A DNA stretch of 64,000 nt from Kitasatospora sp. Root107 (GTDB lineage Bacteria > Actinomycetota > Actinomycetes > Streptomycetales > Streptomycetaceae): NCBI RefSeq assembly GCF_001424875.1, contig NZ_LMCT01000072.1, forward strand, positions 177,632 to 241,631, written 5' to 3'. Within the stretch, counting starts at the first letter, position 1; the number at the start of each line of letters is the position of its first letter. The notes beneath the pieces were generated by a model that saw only the letters and a program-made list of their open reading frames with translations, was not told the origin of the DNA and searched no databases. Made by a program: the position numbers and the translations under genes. Positions 27,062-35,168 of the stretch are shown piece by piece.

Positions 27062-28524
27062 CGGGCAGCTCGGGAGAGCTGGCCCGCCCGGCGGCGCTGC
27101 GCCCGCTGCTCGAGCTGGTGCTGACCGCGCTGGAGGTCGGCGCCGCGCACCGGGGCGGCCCGCTGCCGGCCGGCGGCCCCGAGCTGATCGCCGGTCAGAC
27201 CAGGTTGGCGCTCGCCATCCAGCACGACCAGGACGCCCTGCTCCGCCTCACCGAGTTCCTCGCCTTCGGCACCGCCGACCCCGCCGACCCGGCCTGCGCG
27301 GCGCACCTGCACTGCCCGCCGCTCGCCGTCGCGGTCGCCGCCGACCTCGCGGTCAGCGCCCTCAACCCCTCGCTCGACTCCTGGGACCAGGCGCCGGCGG
27401 CCACCGGGATGGAGACCGCCCTGATCGCCGAGCTGGCCGGGCTGGTCGGCTTCGACCCGGCACTCGCCGCCGGGGTGCTGACCACGGGCGGCACCGAGTC
27501 CAACCTGATGGGCCTGCTGCTGGCGCGGGATCAGGTGCTGGGCGGCGAGGTCGAACTGCACGGCCTGCCGCCCGGCGTCCGCCCGGTGATCCTGGCCTCC
27601 GAGGCGGCGCACTTCTCGGTCCAGCGCGCGGCCGCCCTGCTCGGCCTGGGTGAACGGGCGGTCCGCACCGTCCGGGTCGACCGCGAGCTGCGGATGGAGC
27701 CGGACGCGCTGGCCGAGGAGCTGCGCGCCGCCGTCCACGCCGGGCAGCGGCCGATCGCGGTGGTGGCCACCGCGGGTACCACCGACACCGGCGCCGTCGA
27801 CCCGCTGCACCGGGCCGCCGAGCTGGCCGCCGAGTACGGTGCCTGGCTGCACGTGGACGCCGCGTACGGCGGCGGAGCGCTGCTGAGCGACCGGCTGGCC
27901 CCGCTGCTGGACGGCATCGCCCGGGCCGACTCGGTCTCGCTGGACTGGCACAAGTTCGGCTGGCAGCCGGCCGCCGCCGGGGTCTTCCTGGTCCGCCGGG
28001 CCGAGTCGTACGGGTCGCTGGCCCGGCGGGCGGCGTACCTCAACCCGGCCGACGACGAGCAGGCCGGCTACCCGAGCCTGCTCGGCCGCTCGCTGCGCAC
28101 CACCCGCCGGGCCGACGCGTTCAAACTGCTGGTCACCCTGCGGACGCTGGGCCGCAAGGGCCTGGGCGCACTGGTCGACGCCTGCCACGACCTGGCGCTG
28201 GCCACCGCCGGGGCGGTCGAGGCCGCCGGGGACCTGGAGCTGCACTGTGCGCCGGTGCTCAGCACGGTGGTGTTCTGCTACCGCCCGGCCGGGGCCGGAC
28301 CGGCCGAGCTGGACCGGCTGAACGCGGAGCTGCGCCGCGAGCTGCTCCGGTCCGGCCGGGCCGTGGTCGGCCGGACCGAACTGCCGGGCGAGGGCCCCGG
28401 CCGGGTCCGGCTCAAGCTCACCCTGCTCAACCCGCACGCCACCCTGGCGGACACCGAAGCCCTGCTGGCCGCGGTGCAGGTGGCCGGACAGCGCGTCAGA
28501 GACCGTGGCGGCGAAGAAGGGTGA
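27058..28524 (+). CDS. L-2,4-diaminobutyrate decarboxylase
   Basis: This 488-residue group II PLP decarboxylase converts diaminobutyrate to 1,3-diaminopropane. The sequence shows TGGTESNLMGLL, the cofactor-stacking His in ASEAAHFSVQRAA, the substrate/PLP Asp in HVDAAYGGGALL and the Schiff-base Lys in SLDWHKFGWQP. Paired with the aminotransferase it forms the Dat-Ddc route that feeds schizokinen/rhizobactin-type siderophores. The N-hydroxylase and acyltransferase of those pathways are not in this window. Confidence 0.9.
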   Translation: MTGSSGELARPAALRPLLELVLTALEVGAAHRGGPLPAGGPELIAGQTRLALAIQHDQDALLRLTEFLAFGTADPADPACAAHLHCPPLAVAVAADLAVSALNPSLDSWDQAPAATGMETALIAELAGLVGFDPALAAGVLTTGGTESNLMGLLLARDQVLGGEVELHGLPPGVRPVILASEAAHFSVQRAAALLGLGERAVRTVRVDRELRMEPDALAEELRAAVHAGQRPIAVVATAGTTDTGAVDPLHRAAELAAEYGAWLHVDAAYGGGALLSDRLAPLLDGIARADSVSLDWHKFGWQPAAAGVFLVRRAESYGSLARRAAYLNPADDEQAGYPSLLGRSLRTTRRADAFKLLVTLRTLGRKGLGALVDACHDLALATAGAVEAAGDLELHCAPVLSTVVFCYRPAGAGPAELDRLNAELRRELLRSGRAVVGRTELPGEGPGRVRLKLTLLNPHATLADTEALLAAVQVAGQRVRDRGGEEG

Positions 28525-28575
28525 CGTAGGGTGAAAAATCAGGACAACCCTACAAGTCAGGACAGGCGGTCAACA

Positions 28576-29034
28576 GTGGCAAACCGAACCGTGGTGATCG
28601 AGACCACCAAAGGCACGATCACGGTCGAGCTGTACGAGGACAAGGCTCCGATCACGGCCGGGAACTTCGCCGACCTGGTCGAGCGGGGCTTCTACGACGG
28701 GCTGAAGTTCCACCGCTACGAGCCGGGTTTCGTGATCCAGGGCGGTGACCCGCTGGGTAACGGCACCGGCGGATTCATCGACCCGGCGACCAAGCGGGAG
28801 CGGACCATCAAGCTGGAGGTCTCACCCGGACTCAAGCACGGCGAAGCGGGCGCACTCTCGATGGCCCGCAGCCAGAACCCGAACAGCGCTTCCAGCCAGT
28901 TCTACATCACGCTCGGCCCGGCGGCTTTTCTCGACATGAACTACGCCGTCTTCGGCCGGGTCACCCAGGGTCTGGACGTGGCGCAGCAGCTCAGGGCCGG
29001 TGACAAGATCACCAGCGCCAAGTTCGCGGACTGA
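28576..29034 (+). CDS. Cyclophilin-type peptidyl-prolyl isomerase
   Basis: This is a cytoplasmic single-domain cyclophilin of about 152 residues that accelerates prolyl cis-trans isomerisation. The active-site motifs are present: the catalytic Arg in FHRYEPGFVIQGGDP and GALSMARSQNPNSASSQFYI. I prefer GTG 28576 (VANRTVVIETTKGTI, the usual family N-terminus) over an in-frame GTG at 28531 that adds 15 low-complexity residues. It follows the decarboxylase on the same strand and ends at a strong hairpin, so it may share the iron-regulated transcript by position only. Confidence 0.92.
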   Translation: MANRTVVIETTKGTITVELYEDKAPITAGNFADLVERGFYDGLKFHRYEPGFVIQGGDPLGNGTGGFIDPATKRERTIKLEVSPGLKHGEAGALSMARSQNPNSASSQFYITLGPAAFLDMNYAVFGRVTQGLDVAQQLRAGDKITSAKFAD

Positions 29035-29050
29035 GAAAGCAGTTGGCGGA

Positions 29051-29083
29051 TCTGACAGCCGGATTCCCGCTCCGGCTGTCAGA
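29051..29083. terminator. Strong hairpin after the cyclophilin gene
   Basis: The arms TCTGACAGCCGGA and TCCGGCTGTCAGA form a perfect 13-base-pair stem with a 7-base loop. The hairpin lies 17 bases after the cyclophilin stop. It separates the iron-box transcript from the cyclodipeptide genes downstream. No T-run follows. Confidence 0.8.
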
Positions 29084-29427
29084 ATTCGTAGGAAAGCGCG
29101 ACCGCAGGGCGCCCCGTGGGTATTTCCGGGGCCTTTTCGGAAAGGCTCCGTGGACATACCTTCTCGGTGCTGTCCAGTCGTTTTCAGCCGCACTGCGGCG
29201 GATTCTCGCCAACCACCCGGTCATGGTTGCGGATCAGTCGGAGCGCAGCGGTAACTTCTAGTAGCCGCCGCCACACCGGGAGCACACGGCTCCTCGGGAC
29301 TCGCGGCGCGAGGGAGTAGTGAACCCGCCGTCATCCGGCGTGGCCTCTCCTTTCGCCTCTCTGGCACGAACTCCCTTGGTGTCGACACCACTTCCCTGTA
29401 CTCAGTCCTGCGACGCGGAGCTGCGGC
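29084..29427 (+). promoter_or_regulatory. Upstream region of the cyclodipeptide genes
   Basis: This 344-base stretch has no convincing gene; short open frames on both strands show no family features. A possible vegetative promoter is TTGCGG (29227-29232) and TAACTT (29252-29257) with a 19-base spacer, which would leave a leader of about 165 bases. No iron box is present. A weak CGGAG ribosome site precedes ATG 29428. Confidence 0.35.
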
Positions 29428-30159
29428 ATGACCGAAACACTTCTGAGCACCACTTTCAGTACCTTCCAGGCGCTGCCGTTCTCCGACCGCTGCCACCGGG
29501 TCTGGCAGCGCGGCGACCATCTGCTGATCGGGGTCAGCCCGGGCAACAGCTACTTCAGCCATCTACGGATCGCCCAACTCGTGCGCTGGGGGCGCCAGTT
29601 CTTCGACTCGGTGGATGTGGTCCACGCAGACCTGCACGTGGACACCCAGTTCGCCGCGTTCGGCTATCCGGCCGACCAGGCCCGTCGCCGGGCGGCCAAG
29701 GAGACCAAGACCACCCGGCGGCGGATCGAGCGCGGGGTCGAACTGGCCGGCCGGTCCAGGGTCGGGGTGCACGCGCTGTCCGAGTTCGCGGACACCGCGG
29801 CGTACCGGCGGCTGTCCGGCGAGGTGGCCGGTGCGCTGGCCGAGGACGAGGACTTCCGGCTGGCCACCGAGGGGATGGCGGCCGGCTTCCTGGCCGCCAG
29901 GCTGCCGGAGGGCGAGGCGCCCTCGGCGGACCAACTGGCCGCCGGGGTGGCTTACATAGCCGCTGAGCTGCCGTTCTTCCTGGACACCCCGAGCCTGCTG
30001 GACGTGCCGTCCTCGGTCTCCTGCTACCACGTCGAACTGCCGCTCACCCCGGTCCTGTTCGGCCGCGACCAGGGCCTGCGGGCGGTGCCAGGGCAGGGCT
30101 ACGCGGTGGTCCGGCCGAGGGCCGTACCGCAGGTGCCGCAGGTCGCCACCGCCGCCTGA
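29428..30159 (+). CDS. tRNA-dependent cyclodipeptide synthase (NYH subfamily)
   Basis: This 243-residue cyclodipeptide synthase uses two aminoacyl-tRNAs to make a 2,5-diketopiperazine. The catalytic set of the family is complete: Ser37 in IGVSPGNSYF, Tyr176 and Glu180 in YIAAELPFF, and the NYH marker residues Asn40, Tyr200 and His201 (SCYHVELPL). The Ser37/Asn40 numbering is the same as in AlbC. Basic helices (about 84-103, RRRAAKETKTTRRRIER) fit tRNA binding. A CYP121-like P450 starts 32 bases downstream. The partner resemblance suggests a Tyr-containing product such as cyclo(Tyr-Tyr), but the pocket cannot be read reliably by eye. Confidence 0.95.
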   Translation: MTETLLSTTFSTFQALPFSDRCHRVWQRGDHLLIGVSPGNSYFSHLRIAQLVRWGRQFFDSVDVVHADLHVDTQFAAFGYPADQARRRAAKETKTTRRRIERGVELAGRSRVGVHALSEFADTAAYRRLSGEVAGALAEDEDFRLATEGMAAGFLAARLPEGEAPSADQLAAGVAYIAAELPFFLDTPSLLDVPSSVSCYHVELPLTPVLFGRDQGLRAVPGQGYAVVRPRAVPQVPQVATAA

Positions 30160-30190
30160 CCCTGACCAACCCTCAAGAGGAGCAACCCCG

Positions 30191-31387
30191 ATGACCACGA
30201 GTGCACAGCGCGAGTTCACCTTCCCCCTGTCCCGGCGCGGCGACGTGCTGCCCGAGGAGGCCACCCTGCTGCGCGAGCAGCAGCCGGTCGCCAAGGTCAC
30301 CACGCTGACCGGCGACCCGGCCTGGCTGGTGAGCAGCTACCACCTGGCCAAGCAGGTGCTGGAGGACGAGCGGTTCAGCCTCAAGGACACCGCCAACCCG
30401 GGCGTGCCGCGCCAGTATGCGCTGACCATCCCGCCCGAGGTGGTCAACAACATGGGCAACATCAACAGCGCCGGGCTGCGGGACGCCGTGATGAAGACCC
30501 TCTCGCCGCGCGCCGACAAGGAGTTGGCCGGCTGGCTGGAGGCCGAGGCGCACCGGCTGCTGGACGAGCTGGAGCAGCAGGGCCAGCCGGCCGAGCTACG
30601 GGACGGCTTCACCGAGCCGTACTCGGCGGCCCTGCACTGCCGGTTGCTGGGCATCCCGACCGACGACTGGCGGCGGCTGATGGGCGGGATCGACGTCGCG
30701 TTCATCACCAGCCCGGCCACCTTCGAGGGGTCCACCCCCAACTGGTACAAGGACCTGGGCTACATGCTCGGCAAGCTGAACGCCGACCCGGAGCCCAAGG
30801 ACGGGCTGCTCGGCCGGTTCGCCGCACTGCGCCGGGAGCGTGCCGACCTGGAGGACGACGAGCTGCTGGCCACCGTCGCGCTCTCGCTGTTCGGCGCCGG
30901 GGCGGTCTCCACCTCGTCCTTCCTGCTGCACGCGATCATCGCGCTGGCACAGCGGCCTGAGCTGGCCGAGCGGCTGCGGCAGGAGCCCGCGCTGATCGGC
31001 CGGGCGGTGGACGAGCTGCTCCGCTACAACCTGTCGATCGGTGACGCGCTGCCCCGGATCGCGCTGGCGGACGTCCAGGTCGGCGAGGTGCTGGTCCGTC
31101 AGGGTGAGCTGGTGCTGGTGCTGATCGAGGGCGCCAACTACGACCCGGCGGTCTTCCCGGACCCGGAGCGGATCGACTTCGACCGGGCGGAGAACCCGCA
31201 CCTGGCCTTCGGCGCCGGGCGGCACTTCTGCCCGGCCTCCGCACTCGGCCGCACCCACGCCGAGATCGCGCTGCAGGTCCTGGTGGAGCGGCTGCCCGGG
31301 CTGCGGCTGGCCATCCCGGCCGAGCAGCTGGCCTGGCGGCCCGGCTTCATCAAGCGCCTGCCGGAGCGGCTGCCGGTGGTCTGGTGA
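30191..31387 (+). CDS. CYP121-like cytochrome P450 (cyclodipeptide-modifying)
   Basis: This 398-residue P450 closely resembles Mycobacterium tuberculosis CYP121 along its whole length. CYP121 couples the two aryl rings of cyclo(Tyr-Tyr) to mycocyclosin. Shared stretches include PPEVVNNMGNI (the substrate-lining Val-Val-Asn-Asn), VAF and NW (equivalents of Phe168 and Trp182), FGAG.VST (Ser237 in place of the usual I-helix Thr) and the C-terminal PERLPV.W. The heme loop is FGAGRHFCPASALGR. The CYP121 pair Gln385-Arg386 is replaced by Ile387-Lys388. ATG 30191 follows AGAGGAG. It is co-transcribed with the synthase. Comparison is from memory, not an alignment. Confidence 0.93.
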   Translation: MTTSAQREFTFPLSRRGDVLPEEATLLREQQPVAKVTTLTGDPAWLVSSYHLAKQVLEDERFSLKDTANPGVPRQYALTIPPEVVNNMGNINSAGLRDAVMKTLSPRADKELAGWLEAEAHRLLDELEQQGQPAELRDGFTEPYSAALHCRLLGIPTDDWRRLMGGIDVAFITSPATFEGSTPNWYKDLGYMLGKLNADPEPKDGLLGRFAALRRERADLEDDELLATVALSLFGAGAVSTSSFLLHAIIALAQRPELAERLRQEPALIGRAVDELLRYNLSIGDALPRIALADVQVGEVLVRQGELVLVLIEGANYDPAVFPDPERIDFDRAENPHLAFGAGRHFCPASALGRTHAEIALQVLVERLPGLRLAIPAEQLAWRPGFIKRLPERLPVVW

Positions 31388-31409
31388 GCCCCCGGCCCGC
31401 CGGAGGGTC

Positions 31410-32187
31410 TCAGCCGAACAGCACCGATCTGACCTGCTCCCAGACCGCCGGATCGGCGGCCACCAGGAGCCCGTCCGTACCGCCGGGCGGTTCCGGCCGG
31501 TAGCTGCTGCCCCGCCTCGGTGACCAGCAGCGAGCCGGGGGAGTGATCCCACGGCAGGGTCCGCCAGTACAGGATGAACTCGGTATCCCCGTCGGCGATC
31601 TGCGGGTACTCCATGCCCGCCGAGCGCAGGCCGACGCCGGTCTTTCCGAAGACCCGGACGGCGCTCTGCATCCGGTGGTGCTCGGCCGGGTCGAGGAAGC
31701 GGCTCTTCACCGAGCCGCGCCACTTCTCGGGCGCGTCGGTGACGGCGGGGCGGGTCAGCCGGTGCCCGTCCCGCCAGGCGCCGGCGCCCAGCTCGGCGGC
31801 GTACGCAGTCCCGCTGACGGGCTGCCAGATCCAGGCGGCGACGGTCTGCCCGGCGCGGACCAGCGAGGCCATCACGGCGAAGTCGGGGCGGCCCGCGACG
31901 AAGTTGGAGGTCCCGTCCACCGGGTCCACCAGCCAGACGGCGGGTTCGGAGCGGAGCGCCTCGGCCAGGGACGGGTCGGCGGCCACCGCCTCCTCGCCGA
32001 CCACCGGGACGGGCAGCAGCTCGCGCAGGCGGCGGGAGATGATCACCTCGGCCTCCCGGTCGGCGATCGTCACGATCTCCCCGGGCGCCTTCTCGATCAC
32101 CTCGCCGGCGGCCAGTGCCCGGAAGCGCGGCTCGACCACCTCGGCCGACGTCTCGGCGAGGATCTCGGCCACCTTCTCCATCAGCAC
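31410..32187 (-). pseudogene. Inositol monophosphatase-family gene with a frameshift near its 3' end
   Basis: The product has the metal-binding motifs of Mg2+-dependent phosphomonoesterases: GEEA, then VDPVDGTSNFVAGRPDFAV, and WDHSPGSLLVTEAG at the C-terminal side. After EAG (about base 31514) the frame loses sense. A +1 shift restores a normal end, SSYRPEPPGGTDGLLVAADP and then WEQVRSVLFG with a TGA at 31410. One extra G in the run at 31509-31514 explains it. I start it at GTG 32187 behind GGGAG. It is convergent with the P450 and may be active if the shift is a sequencing error. Confidence 0.8.
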
Positions 32188-32230
32188 GTGCGCGCTCCCT
32201 TCGCTGGGTACCACTCTCGCACGTCCCCCA

Positions 32231-32273
32231 GGCCCCGACCTGCGGCGCCCCACCGACGAGGCAGGTCGGGGCC
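32231..32273. terminator. Hairpin terminator of the siderophore operon
   Basis: GGCCCCGACCTGC (32231-32243) and GCAGGTCGGGGCC (32261-32273) are perfect 13-base complements with a 17-base loop. The hairpin begins seven bases after the stop of the last minus-strand siderophore gene. It separates that operon from the IMPase-like gene. Confidence 0.8.
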
Positions 32274-32280
32274 CGGCGGG

Positions 32281-33453
32281 TCAGCCGAGAAAGTGGAATC
32301 CCGGCCGAGGGTGCATCAGGAACTCGTGGTGCGAGATGTTCCAGGCGTACGCCCCGGCCATCGCGAACACCACCCGGTCACCGGCCCGGAGCTCCGCCAC
32401 CGGGATGTCCGCCGCCAGCACGTCCTTGGGCGTGCAGAGCTGCCCGGCCACGGTCACCCGTCCGGTGGTCACGGCGGGTCGCTCCCACGGGTGCGGCCAG
32501 TCGGGCACCGGGAGCACGCTGAACGGCTGGTCGTGGCCTCGGGTGGCGGGGGTGCGCAGGTGGTGGGTGCCGCCCCGGACGATCGCGAAGTCCTCGCCGT
32601 GGCTCTGCTTCACGTCCAGCACCTCGGTCGCGTAGTAGCCGCAGTACGAGGTCAGCGCCCGGCCGGGCTCGATCCGCAGGGTCAGCCCGGGGTGCCGGTC
32701 CAGCAGCTTCGCCAGCCCGGTGCCGAAGGCCGTCCAGTCGAAGCGGGCGGCCGGGTCGGCGTAGTCCACGGCCATCCCGCCGCCGACGTTGACCTCCTCG
32801 AGGGTGATCCCGTGCCGCTCGGCCAGCGCCAGCGACCACCCCACCACCTGCTCGGCGACCGCGAGTTGGGCCTCGGCCGCCAGTCCGCTGGCCAGGTGGG
32901 CGTGTACGCCGACCAGCCGCAGCCGTTCGAAGCCGGGCTCCGCCAGCAGCCGCACACAGCGGTCGACCAGCGCCGGGTCGAGGCCGAAGGAGGTCGGCCG
33001 GCCGCCCATCGCCAGCTTCACCGAGTCGAGCGAACCGTCCGCCACCGGCAGGTTGGCCCGCAGCAGCACCTCCACCGGGCCGTCGGCGAGCGCGGCGAGC
33101 ATCCGCAGCTCGTGCTCGCTCTCCACGTGCCAGCGCCGCACCCCGAGCCGCAGGGCGGAGGCGATCTCGGCCGGGGTCTTGCCCGGGCCGCCGAAGGCCA
33201 GCGGATGATCCGGCACCGCTGCCCGGACATGGGCCAACTCGCCGCCGGAGGAGACCTCGTAGCCGTCCACGGCGGAGCCGAGTGCGGCCAGGACGGCCGG
33301 CTCGGGGTTGGCCTTGGCGGCGTAGTACAGCTCGACCCGCTCGGGCAGTGCGGCCCGGACGGCGGCGGCGTGCTCGCGCAGCGCGGACAGGTCGTAGACG
33401 TAGAGCGGGAACTGATCGGGTGCCAGGTCATTGATCAGGGCGTCGAGGGACAT
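32281..33453 (-). CDS. Type III PLP decarboxylase, SbnH/LysA-like
   Basis: This 390-residue alanine-racemase-fold decarboxylase is related to diaminopimelate decarboxylase and to SbnH of staphyloferrin B synthesis. Features are the PLP Lys in LYYAAKANPEPAVL, the His/Gly-rich VHAHLASGL, the phosphate loop NVGGGMAVDYAD, the RIEPGRAL strand and the C-terminal AMAGAYAWNISHHEFL. Because it is coupled to two NIS synthetases (TGATG overlap at 33453), it probably decarboxylates an amino acid or a citryl-amino acid intermediate, as SbnH does, rather than making lysine. It is the last gene of the operon. Confidence 0.9.
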   Translation of the reverse strand: MSLDALINDLAPDQFPLYVYDLSALREHAAAVRAALPERVELYYAAKANPEPAVLAALGSAVDGYEVSSGGELAHVRAAVPDHPLAFGGPGKTPAEIASALRLGVRRWHVESEHELRMLAALADGPVEVLLRANLPVADGSLDSVKLAMGGRPTSFGLDPALVDRCVRLLAEPGFERLRLVGVHAHLASGLAAEAQLAVAEQVVGWSLALAERHGITLEEVNVGGGMAVDYADPAARFDWTAFGTGLAKLLDRHPGLTLRIEPGRALTSYCGYYATEVLDVKQSHGEDFAIVRGGTHHLRTPATRGHDQPFSVLPVPDWPHPWERPAVTTGRVTVAGQLCTPKDVLAADIPVAELRAGDRVVFAMAGAYAWNISHHEFLMHPRPGFHFLG

Positions 33454-35168
33454 CAGGCGCTCCAGCTCAGGGCCAGCACGGATTCGCCGAGCGGCGAGGG
33501 CAGCGGGACGTACCCCGCCTCCCGGTCGGCCTTGCGCTCCCAGCGGGTGAGCAGGTTGGCCTTGGCGGGCAGCGGCACCCCCGCGAGCAGCGCGGCCAGC
33601 CGGGGCGGGCAGCCGTGTGCGTCGCCGAACTCGCCGAGTACGGTGCGCAGTTCGCCCCAGAAGGCGGTCTCGAGGGGCGGGTGCTGGTCGGCCAGCGCGG
33701 AGACCAGCTCGGACAGGTGGTTGACCACCAGGCAGTACACCACCCGGTCCCAGCCGCGCTGGGCGTCGTAGGCCATCGGCCCGGCCACCTCGGGCGGCAG
33801 GGCGGCCAGCAGCTCGGCGTTCCGCTCCGGCAGCAGCTTGGTGCCCTCCAGGTCGCGGAACAGTACCTGGGCCGGACGGCCCCGGTCGTCCACGCCGAGC
33901 ACCACGTTCTGCAGGTGCGGCTCCAGCACCACGCCGTGCTCGAAGTACGCGGCCAGCACCGGCGGCACCACCAGCCGCAGGTAGGCGCCCCACCAGTCGA
34001 GTGCCCCCGCTGGGCCGGAGTCGCCCAGCAGGGCGCCGATCTGTGCGGAGCTGGTCGGGTACTCGTCGGCCACGGCCGCCGCGAGCAGCGCGGTGACGCC
34101 GGGCCGGAGCTTCTGCTCCAGTCCCTCCCGGACGATCAGGCCGAAGCCCTCGAAGAGCGAGTTGTCCACCACGCCGTCCGGGCCCGGCAGGGCCAGGGTG
34201 CGGAAGGCGGGCTCGCGCAGCATGGCCGCGTCGGGATACTGCTCGGCCAGCTTCGCGAACGGCTCGGCCAGCAGTCTGGTCAGGGTGACGGCGCCGGTCA
34301 GCTCGTAAGCGGCGTTCTTGCGCACGCAGTTGGTGATCCGGACGTTCAGGCTGAACTTCAGGAAGGCGCCCGCACCGTGCAGGGTGCGCACCGAGGCGGT
34401 GGCGGTGAACGGCACTCCCCGCTCGCCGAGGTCGATCACGTCGCCGCGCTCCAGTGCGGCGGTCAACCCCGGGTGGTCGCAGAGCAGTTCGTACTGCCAG
34501 GGGTGGGAGGGCAGCAGGGTGTAGCCCTCCGGTACCTCGCCCAGCGAGTCCAGCAGCGCCAGCGCGTCCGGGTCGGCGGTGTCCTGGGCGACGTACTCGG
34601 TGCGCACCGCGAGGTGGCGCAGGCGGAACACGGCACGGGCCTCGGGGGCGTAGTCGTCCCAGGAGCCGCGCTCGGCGTAGCGGGATTTGGGGGCCGGGTG
34701 GAAGCGGTGGCCGAACAGCAGCGCCTGCTCGGACTCCAGGTAGCGGTCCGGCCCGGGGGCGGTCCGGCGGTCCAGTCCGTGGGCCACCCCGGCGCGGCTG
34801 GAGGTCAGCTGGGTGAGGAACTCCTCGTTCCGCACCCCGGTGCGCAGCGTCAGCTCGGCCTGGACGTGTTCGGCAAGCTCCTGCCAGCCCAACTCCCGCC
34901 AGCCGTCCGGGCCTTCCTCGAAGACCGGGCCGGTGAAGCGGTGCGCGCCGGTGAGCGAGGTGCGGCGCAGCGCGATCCGCAGCGCGACGCCCCGGCGGGG
35001 CAGGCGCAGGTGCAGTCGGCCGTCGACGATCGCGGTCTGGTGCTCGGGGCCGGAGACCTCACGGAGCAGGCAGTTGAGCAGGGTGTGGGTGACGGCGTGA
35101 TCCGCCGTGGGCAGCGTGGTGGGCCCGGCGTCGGCCGGGGCGATGTCGATGTCGATCGAGGAGGGCAT
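33453..35168 (-). CDS. IucA/IucC-family siderophore synthetase
   Basis: This 571-residue NRPS-independent siderophore (NIS) synthetase adenylates a carboxylate, typically citrate or a citryl intermediate, and couples it to an amine. Family motifs are visible: LLPSHPWQYELL, the ATP-site stretch TASVRTL, KFSLNVRITNCVRKN, LEPHLQNVVLGVDD and the C-terminal FRDLEGTKLL. The subtype (A, B or C) cannot be settled by eye. It starts at ATG 35168, overlapping the MFS gene stop by one base (TGATG). Confidence 0.95.
   Translation of the reverse strand: MPSSIDIDIAPADAGPTTLPTADHAVTHTLLNCLLREVSGPEHQTAIVDGRLHLRLPRRGVALRIALRRTSLTGAHRFTGPVFEEGPDGWRELGWQELAEHVQAELTLRTGVRNEEFLTQLTSSRAGVAHGLDRRTAPGPDRYLESEQALLFGHRFHPAPKSRYAERGSWDDYAPEARAVFRLRHLAVRTEYVAQDTADPDALALLDSLGEVPEGYTLLPSHPWQYELLCDHPGLTAALERGDVIDLGERGVPFTATASVRTLHGAGAFLKFSLNVRITNCVRKNAAYELTGAVTLTRLLAEPFAKLAEQYPDAAMLREPAFRTLALPGPDGVVDNSLFEGFGLIVREGLEQKLRPGVTALLAAAVADEYPTSSAQIGALLGDSGPAGALDWWGAYLRLVVPPVLAAYFEHGVVLEPHLQNVVLGVDDRGRPAQVLFRDLEGTKLLPERNAELLAALPPEVAGPMAYDAQRGWDRVVYCLVVNHLSELVSALADQHPPLETAFWGELRTVLGEFGDAHGCPPRLAALLAGVPLPAKANLLTRWERKADREAGYVPLPSPLGESVLALSWSA

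Noticed and set aside
29009..29261. Short frames on both strands between the cyclophilin and cyclodipeptide synthase genes
   Set aside because: They overlap the terminator hairpin, lack ribosome sites and show no recognisable sequence.
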